Below the pieces are notes generated by a model. That model ran no database searches and had not been told where the DNA came from. It saw only the letters and a program-made list of their open reading frames with translations. Below, piece after piece: positions 55,901 to 64,000 of a DNA stretch of 64,000 nucleotides (its first letter is position 1; every line of letters starts with the position of its first letter). Position numbers and translations under genes: made by a program. The DNA comes from Asterella californica (lineage: Eukaryota; Streptophyta; Marchantiopsida; Marchantiales; Aytoniaceae). The DNA is taken from assembly GCA_036924285.1 (NCBI GenBank), contig JAYKYS010000007.1, positions 4,340,001 through 4,404,000 on the forward strand, given 5' to 3'.

Positions 55901-56453
55901 GCCAGTGCTATGCATGCCGCAAGCACACACGAGCTTACATCCATCATCTACTCAACGTTCAGGAGATGTTGGGGCAAACTCTCCTCGACATGTGAGTTTC
56001 ATAGATCTCTTACAAGATCTTGTTTCCAACTATGGGGCTCAATACACTTTCATGGTGCAGCGTAGTGTGAAATGTAAGTAGTGTACCATGGAGTGAAGCT
56101 AGTATGTTTCTTCGAGGGGTAATATTGGTCTGCTTCATATCCACGAAAAAGTTCCCAGTTGTAAGTGTGCTCTTCCCAGTTCTTTAGCTTCCTCTTAGAG
56201 ATGATTCTTCCTCTGCGCCATGTTCATGAGACAATTTTCAGTTCTTCTTTCTAATTACAAATGCATGTGTTTCCACTCCAGACACAATTACCATCACTAT
56301 TTCAGTTTTTTTCGAGCTATCAGAGAATCGATCGCCCAAGACAATTTCCAGACATTCAGGGACTGGTTTGCGACGAGAAGAGACCACATCGCGGAGGCTG
56401 AGGCGTCGAGTTTAAGACAGTCGCCTTTGGTTGAACCATTACTTGTATCATGA
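52903..56453 (+). CDS. QTRT2: Queuine tRNA-ribosyltransferase accessory subunit 2 (nine exons)
   Basis: Exons 52903-53090, 53668-53842, 53957-54115, 54416-54512, 54866-54936, 55153-55204, 55393-55588, 55872-55991 and 56282-56453 have GT-AG borders, keep phase and total 1230 nt (409 residues), close to the family's roughly 415. The start ATGAAG gives the family's short M-K N-terminus. Landmarks: LETPCLLVLTKKGLPAHIS, VGGLHKLL, MRPDVWASLPDEVPAWATPK, SVDRTLKWLDECL, VVGGSNVEERKRSA, SLGGFGLGE, GLGMPEEVLEGVAAGIDLFD, and zinc ligands Cys323, Cys325, Cys328 and His354 (C-x-C-x2-C-x25-H, the spacing of TGT enzymes). A YPHSLT stretch replaces the PTR block of catalytic subunits, as expected for the non-catalytic partner. 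With QTRT1 it would exchange guanine-34 for queuine in GUN-anticodon tRNAs. The only clearly intact host gene here. Confidence 0.93.
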
Positions 56454-59400
56454 ATAAGATTTCTTTATGACTTCAAAAAAAAAATTACCTCTTACTGGTC
56501 GTTTCATATCTTCCGAATCCTATGGATGTCGTTAGCTTGCCATCGGTCCCAGCGACATTTAGAGTCTTTGCTTTCTCAGAAGATGTTTCTCTGTATGAAT
56601 ACGCTGATTTGAAATGGACGAAGTGCTGGTAGGTTCCGATGTCTTTTGATTGCCTGTCCAAGTCTTGGATCGCAGACTCTGATAGCGATTGCTCGCATTG
56701 GTTAAGCATGGCACGGTATGTGGCCGGTCGGATTTCAACAAGCATATCAGGATAACTGATTGGAGAGCCATATTCTAGATTGTTGACCGATACGGAGTGA
56801 GCGTCAAAACCTTTTCAGCATCTATTACGTGTAGAATTCTTGACTGAGTGGAACAGACATGAATACAAAGAACTGAAGCTCCACACATTCTCGTCTTCGA
56901 GAGTAAAGCAATCCTGCAGAAAGTTGCTAGAAGTTGATTTGCTAGGGAAGTCACCAGTAAGTTTTGTCAGAAGTACAACTATCACAGTTAATCTTTCCTG
57001 AGGGACTAGTCCATGTGCTTTGGAGTTTTGAGAGGACAAGCAGCAGCGTGGGCGGGTTGTTACTTGAACATGACACCATCAGAGCGGGGCCCAACACGAG
57101 TTTTAGGACTCTGTCCTGGACTACCTCCACAGACTACGCGAGGCGAGGTCAGATAATGCTAGGTCATACACTCTGCCAGTCGTCATGTTAGGTTCTTTGA
57201 CAGAGTAGAGGACTTAAAGAACTAAGCAGTCGAGTGCGTATGTCCCACTGCATATGCTCGGGGCTCGGGAAGCATTGACATCACTCTCGAGCTTCTCATA
57301 CGGTTAGCCAGGGACCACCTCCTGTTATAACAGTAAGCAGAGGTCATACTCGACCTTCATATCTGCAACCAGTTTCTGCTTTTAAACTCTATCAGGTAGC
57401 AAAATGAAGGGCTTGGGCAGTGACTAGCTAATAGAAAGCGAGTGTTACAGAGGAAGAAAAGAGGACCCGTTGCTCAATATTCACATACCTCCAGTATTCT
57501 CAACTCCGATGAAACGGTACTGTGTGTCAAGTGTCTTTCTCCTGCGTGGTTCAGAGTAATCCCTGTAATATGAAAATACGGAGACAGAAATCTCCAGTGG
57601 AACTTCATTATCTCCGCTCAAAAGAAGTAAACGAGTGAGAGGAGCACGTGAGAGACGTGTTATCAGCGGCAGAAGTATCATGTGAATGCCTTACCTCTCT
57701 CAGTCGGACATTTCATGATCAGAAAGCGGTATGCAGATGCACCAGGCGGTTCAGGCCCATGCTCATCGAGAGCATGTCTCGCAATTCATCATTGTACCAG
57801 AAAGTTTATCCACCGCTTCTCCGAGGCAGGCATCTCCCCCGGTGTGCACTACGCGGTTCGCTTTGGCCTTCAAAGACACTGACGATCCTGTGGTTGTGAG
57901 GACATGCACTACGGTGGTGCAAATCCGGGTGATGGGGATGTACTTCACCTCTGGGTCCATGTGCTGACATGAACTTCTGCCGGCTTGGGCTCCACGGACT
58001 CCTCGACGTGGCAGGTGACGACCGTTACTACCTGTGGCCCCGAATTCTGGGTTTTCTCTTCTTGCAATCGTTTCGTCGCTTAGAACAGGAATGAACCGTT
58101 TGCTGATTCTGGGGGCGGTGCCTTCAGTGTCTGCTGCTGGAGCTGCGGTCACGAGCTACAATGGTGCAACCGCTTGGCGGTTGAGCATGTGAAGAGATGG
58201 ACGATGGATGTCGTTATGTCCTTCCTTCTTTCGTGGTTGCCTGCGATTACCGCGAAAGGACATTACATCATCGAGTGTCAATCAGGTGGGGACGTAGGAA
58301 GGATATGGCTGCATCTGTTGTCGTAGTAATGGTAGAGAGTAATGAGTATTCTCTGCTAAGTAGTGCTGCTGGTAGATTCAGCACCTCGGTGGGTATTAAA
58401 TCTCTGAAGTTGCTGCACGCGATCCTAGGCTCCATTGTTCCCCCTGAAGGGAAGGAAGCACACTTTTTTACCGCAGACCCGACCTCCAGATTGATTTCAA
58501 ACGTGTGATCAGCGGTAATTCATGATTCACGATTACATAAGGCCACTCAAACCTCTTCCGTAATGCTATCCTATAAAAGATTTTACATTCTTACAGGCTA
58601 CCTCTGGAGGTACCCTGTAAGAGTTTACACGAATGGAGGATAACAGGCTCCTCTTTCACGATCTTCCAGACTTTTCAGTCGGCTGTTCGTGTTCATTCGG
58701 CATGCTTTTGACATTCTGTGACAGTTAGAGCTTTACAGGTTCGAACTTTCATCCCGTTGTCACTTGTAGGGGCTGAGGTTGGAGGCGCACTAATTACCCA
58801 CGTCGGGGGCAACAACCGTCCCGTATTTGCCTGGGCCGACGTTTGTATGCGTGTCGTTGAGAAGGCCTCAACTTTTACCAGGAGTTCTTGACAGGATATG
58901 TCTTCTCCAGTCTGACTCGACCAAGAGGATTCTGTAACATAGCAAGGTCCGGTACAGACGAGGACTACCATATGGGTAGTGATCTTCATAAGGGGGGTCT
59001 TCCCATCCGTTTGCTGTTCATTGCGTCGCGTTTTCACTTCATAAGCAAGGAGAACGAGGTGCTGGAGTAGAAATTTGGGTTTTTCCCGATCAGACCTGCA
59101 GAGTCTCTCGTATCAGGGGACAGAATACTTCAAAAATGTCACTCTCCATGTCTCAGACCATAGCAAGCTTTCTTATACCTAGCCTAGGCCTGAAGAGCGA
59201 AAAGACTAGGTTATAGTTCTTCCGGTTTCATGAAACAGATGTACTGTGTGCGGGGACTTCGATCAAGTCTGCAAAGTAACGTGGACGTAAGGGAAGAAGT
59301 TCAAGCGATGTGTTGTGTTCTGGCAACAAAACTTTATTAACAGAAGTTGAGCAGGTGTGTAAAGAAGGATTACTTATTTGGAGCGCCAGTGAGAGTGAGA

Positions 59401-62400
59401 GTGAAATGCTCTTCTCTTGAATTCTTCTATAAAGAGATAAATCTTCTATATACTAGTTAAAAGCCCGAGTATGACTACAAGTGCTCTAGGTGATCCAGAA
59501 GACCTTATTTTGCGCGTCTTCTTTTGCGGGTTTGCTTTGAGAGAAGTGAGAAATCTAACTGTTATTTAGAAAATGCTTTTAGTGATTTAAGTTTTCATCC
59601 CATCTTGAAATCTGTCAAATAAAGAATCCAACTTAAAACTATTCACCAACTTTACAAGTTATGATTCATCTGAAGCAAACTACAATATGATAGTGAAATG
59701 TTAAGAGAAGATTCAAGGTTTGTTGGAGCAAAAGGAAATTTTTTTTTTCCAGACTCAGATTACACTTCAAGAAAAAGGAATATTCGTTCTATATGCTATT
59801 ATACTCATACTCGGGTAACTGGAAGTCACCGAACTTACATTGTGACTTGAATGGATGCAACTTGAACCAGGTGGTAACGGAGCCGACGGGTGAGACTCAC
59901 CTCGGGAAAAGGTGCATTGTAATATCCAACGAGAATCTGGAATGCTACTCTTAATCGAATGATTCTCATTCACCAATCGAGCTTGCACGATTTACAGACA
60001 CGATTTACAGGTCGCAGTTGGCTAAAGATGGCCTTACTAGCCTCGGGACTCAAGCAGTCGCTCACATGATCTCCGGAATTCCGTGGAAGGCACTTTTGGG
60101 ACTGTCAGAGCCGAATCCGTCTTTGCAGAATGCCCTTTCCAAGATTCGTTCTGCTACCCTTCATTGTTATATCATATTGATGGTAAGAAATTACTGATAA
60201 CTCGTTTCCGATATTAGATATTTATTTGTTGGTCGAATTTTAAGAGTAGGAACTTTAGAGTTTATCTCTTGAGTTTTACATTTTGTCTGAACTCCAACAC
60301 AATATTCCATTTGGTGTCTGACATGAGGAGTGATGTCATTCACATGACTTCGCGGTATGTGGACCGTAGAGAATAAATCGGAGGAGATTCTGTCTAGGCA
60401 CAAAATCCACATCTGTGTTCAGATAATGTGCTATATGACCTGAACCTGCGGGTGAGCTAATCTATGCCTGTAAGATAAACTCTGGACAACTTTTGTCCAC
60501 TTTCTGTTATCAGAAAATATATAATCATATCAGTATTAAGTGAAAATTCTCTACCAAGTTGATAGAAAAACTTAATATTTTTTAAATTTAATAATATTAA
60601 AATTTCAGTTTATTTCTAAATGTTCAAATGATCGGACTTGCAGATAAGAACCAAATATAACTAAATTATAAATCATACTTTAATCAATATTGATATTATA
60701 ATAAGTTTTATTCTAATTAAAAATAATTTATGTGTTTTGTAAATAAAAACTAATTATATTAAAATTATTTCAATATGATTTGAAATTAATGACAGTTTTC
60801 TTTTTTGTTTTATTTGAATAGACCCATAAATTGGAGCTGGTTCTGGATTATCTAGATGAACAATGAACAGATTTTCTTCCGTGTGTGCTAGAAGATCAAT
60901 AATATCAAGATTGTATTTGAAATAAATTTTTCTTATGAGTAATATACATTATACGAGGATCTTTAAAACTTTAATAGGTGAAATATAGCAGACGTAATAA
61001 CTGCTCGAAATACAGAAACTATTATCTTTACTTGGTGTGAAATTTAATAATATGCGTGAAGGTGCAAAATATACTACTTTGCTCCAGTTTGCAGGAATGA
61101 GCTCGTCGTTGAAATACCGTACTGTCAAATAACTTCGCACAATAAAGAAATAATTTAATCAGGTGCGTGAGTTTTCCGAAAATACAAGTTGTAATGCGGG
61201 AAAGAAAGTCCAGAAAGAATGTCAGACTGGACCAGGGAGTTTGTCAGTTTGTCAGATCTAGGGTTAATTTCTCTTAGTACATCGATCAGAAAAGCAAATC
61301 CTATCATATATAGAGGTAGGAATGATAGGATCTACCGAGTATTTGATGAAATTCACTTTACAACCTGTCATTTAAGTGCCTATGAAGTCACAGAGAAATG
61401 TCCCAGAAGTACATATTGAGATTTCGTCATCAACTAATTTAAAATATTTGTTGGGTGAAGTTACGTCCCAGAAAAGACTACATTCTGAAATCAAATGAAC
61501 GAGAAATTCTTCGGCAGTACGGTATAAAAATTCGACTGACATTCAGAAAGTGCATTCCGGTGAATTTTGGAGGTCATATGAGTGACTCCTGAATCTCCTC
61601 CGCATTCCGCGAAGTCATGTGAGTGAACTTTAAAGGGGTATGAAGACAAATGTGCCGAAGTGGTTCTGGCAGTATTCACTAACCATGTCAGCTGAGTTTA
61701 CTTTTTACCTGGTGACCACTCTACTTTGCAGTACTCTGTACCGTACGCGATGTGGTAGTCAGGTTACTCAGGTACGACCCTGACCCTGATGAGGTCATGT
61801 CCTCTTTTCCTGACCCGACCCTTTTGGCCAGCCTCGGATCTCCTGGCATCATCATATGAGCTGGTGCTCCTTTTCGTCGTTTCTTCTTTTTCTTTGATGA
61901 CTATGGCGCTTTCTCTCCCTCCCGAGTCCCAAGGCCCGCTGCCAGCAACCTTCTCGTTATCATCCTGCACTTATGAACTCGTTTCGTCGCTGTAAGTGGA
62001 AGTGGGCTTGATGTTCCATTATCAATAAGGATATGACGACAAGTTACCGGATATCGATTTCTACCATTCTGAAGAAAGAAACAGTATAAATGCTGGTTTA
62101 TAAGGCGGAATTCGTGGTTGAAACGGACTGTTGGTGAAGGTGTGTTTTGCGAAACACGAACGATCGTTTTTGCTCGTGTCTGGTTTGGTTTTGGGCGATG
62201 AGTTCAAAGTTGTCCAAGAGAGAAGAAGGGTGTTTGATGGGTGCTGTCTGTCAAGGTTACTGGGGACGAGCCACGGATATCTGGTTCCTTGGACATGCTC
62301 CAGAGTAGCAGCAGGTCCAGAATCCAAGAGAGCTGCCATCTGAGCCTACTACCGTCAAAGGACATTCGGAGGAGCTTCAAGCCGTAACTCCAATCCGTCC

Positions 62401-64000
62401 ACGCATGAAACTGCTCTAGTCGAGGAACGAAAAGCCAAAGTTTCAGCTGAAAGGGAGATATGATTACTAAACATTTCTCTCTGCTTAGGCAACAATAATC
62501 TCAACGTAGCTTTGCAGTTCTGACCGAAACCTTTCGAGTCCCTTACCCCCATCACAAGTTAAACTTTGCTTTTCGCGTTGGAGTGGTAAACAATTCTCTA
62601 ACGAAGACTGGCCGGAAAGATCTTCCTATGCTTGTACCCAGATTTACGTCAGTTGTTGCGTTGTTAGTTGGAGATGATTAATACTCAGGAGAGGTGTGTT
62701 AAAACGTTATTGCTTTCGATTAACAACTGAAACTGTTGGAGTTGAGAGATTACTGGACCGAGGATATACATTTCGATGGAAACGAATGCTCAGCGGTATA
62801 TACATCTTCTGTGACAACATCATCAGTCCTTTCATCACAATATGCAAGGAAAGCTATGAGGGTGAGTCTCTCCGTACCGTGCCATTTGCTCTGAGCGATA
62901 ACCATCGAACGAGTTCAGCCGCAAGACCTAGATTTGAGACCTCAGCAGTGGATTGCAAAAGTATATTCTTGACTAATTCTCGAGAGCTTATAATGAATGG
63001 CACATGGCTATTGTTGTAGGTCTGTCAGAAGAACTTCGATGTGCTCCTGCATAAGAACCTCGAAACTATAGAGGTAGGACATGCTTGATTCAGTGTTCAA
63101 CTGCGAAATGGAACCTATACTCGAAGAAGGAAGGTGATTGAGATTTTCCAAACACAAGAACAAAAAGATTGATTCTTCCATTCATATCATCTTTCTCTTC
63201 TCCAAGCTCCTATCTCTGTCTCATTTGCTACGAGCAGCTTGGGTGCTTCTTTTCAGCAGAGTGACAAGTCTTCAATGAATGCTTAGGCTGATATTTTCAG
63301 ATGAGAACTAATCATGCGCACCTTCATGATACTGTCGATGTGCTTCCTAACCGACTCCCCAAAGAATAATGAGCTACAAGAAAAATAGCAGACACCGGAA
63401 AGGAACTGTTCTGCAATCCCCTTTAGCTTTTGGTAATTTATCCATATCTGAAATCGAGTTGGGGAACTACTCAATCAGATCAGTAAATAATATCGTGACC
63501 ACTGTACAATGTCCACCAATCCTTCACATGGTCAATTTCTCTTTCTCTAGAGAGAAGAAGAGAAGAAAAGTGTCAGTGTCTCGCTGATACCATAGTGACA
63601 GCTCTTTATTGTTTTCTTGTCTTGATGGGCCATGCTGAAAAATTGTGCTTTTAAGAATATTTTTCTCATCTTAAACCAAACATGTTTCTGAAAACATCAT
63701 TTTATACCGTCGAGGAGATAAAAATTGATATTATAATTTTCTCTACATAGGATACTAAATTAAAAATATTTATATAAACGTTAAGATCAGTTATAATTGC
63801 TTTGGATGTATTTTGCACAACTTCATGTAAGAACCCTCCACACGTTTCTAAATCTCTTAATATTGCCTTGTCTTGAATTATAGTCTCCCCTCAAATATAA
63901 AACATTGGGGAAACTTTTATCAGCCAGCGTAAATTCACACGCAAAAAACGTAAAATAACATGCAGAAGAATTCTTTTTTACTTCGAGCTTATGCCAGATA
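56454..64000. other. Intergenic region with no supported gene
   Basis: Frames up to about 130 codons (57763-58152 minus, 58693-59037 minus, 62696-63019 plus) match no family I recognise and could be chance or single exons of an unrecognised gene. 60.5-61.2 kb and 63.6-63.9 kb are very AT-rich. No tRNA, rRNA, LTR or satellite array was found. Confidence 0.45.

Noticed and set aside
1..64000. CRISPR arrays, operons, bacterial-type genes
   Set aside because: Spliced gene, LTR elements and absence of regular spacer arrays show a eukaryotic nuclear sequence.

Overview
The window is nuclear DNA of a green plant. The best evidence is a nine-exon, GT-AG spliced gene for the queuine tRNA-ribosyltransferase accessory subunit (QTRT2), together with plant-type LTR retrotransposons. 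Introns are short (114-577 nt). A Ty3/gypsy element carrying a cytosine methyltransferase and a remnant that looks like an HUH (Replitron-type) transposon fit an early-diverging streptophyte, for example a bryophyte or charophyte. The species cannot be named from sequence alone. Most of the window is transposon, in several nested layers.

Layout. 1-2803: no gene recognised, two diverged tandem repeats. 2809-9125: element A1, a TSD-flanked insertion (TSD TGTGA) that looks like a solo LTR of about 6.3 kb and carries protein-coding sequence; its last 409 bp are tandemly duplicated. About 9985-14380: element B, a decayed minus-strand Ty3/gypsy gag-pol; its family LTR remnants lie in inverted arrangement at 14.4-16.45 kb. 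16.45-19.39 kb: AT-rich, no gene recognised. 19395 to about 39033: element D, a plus-strand Ty3/gypsy element with order gag, protease, DNA cytosine-C5 methyltransferase, RT, RNase H, integrase, PHD finger. Its gag is split by a solo LTR (21304-22378 plus 31090-31391, TSD ACGT). That LTR is itself split by element C (22379-31089, TSD GCGT), a young, nearly intact minus-strand Ty3/gypsy element related to B. 39.26-40.7 kb: a decayed ORF and AT-rich DNA. 40742-46562: element A2 (TSD TTATC), an internally deleted member of the A family with protease, RT and integrase fragments and a 3.7-kb 3' LTR. 46.6-52.1 kb: no intact gene, but a minus-strand HUH-endonuclease-like pseudogene at about 48.5-49.6 kb. 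52.1-52.5 kb: a possible small minus-strand gene. 52903-56453: QTRT2. 56.5-64 kb: AT-rich DNA with no gene I can support.

The most unusual content is element D. It keeps an uninterrupted methyltransferase ORF (502 codons, conserved motifs I, IV, VI, VIII, IX and X in conventional order) while the surrounding gag-pol is broken by stops and frameshifts. Its integrase is followed by a PHD finger, giving a potential writer and a potential chromatin reader on one retrotransposon. Nearly all its nonsense and active-site changes fit C-to-T or G-to-A transitions, the expected scar of methylated-cytosine deamination. Retrotransposons that acquired DNMTs have been reported from dinoflagellates and charophyte algae, so the class is known; this copy, with its PHD finger and nesting, deserves examination. 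The A family is the second oddity: very long LTRs that contain a coiled-coil ORF and very many GGAAGAC/GTCTTCC motifs.
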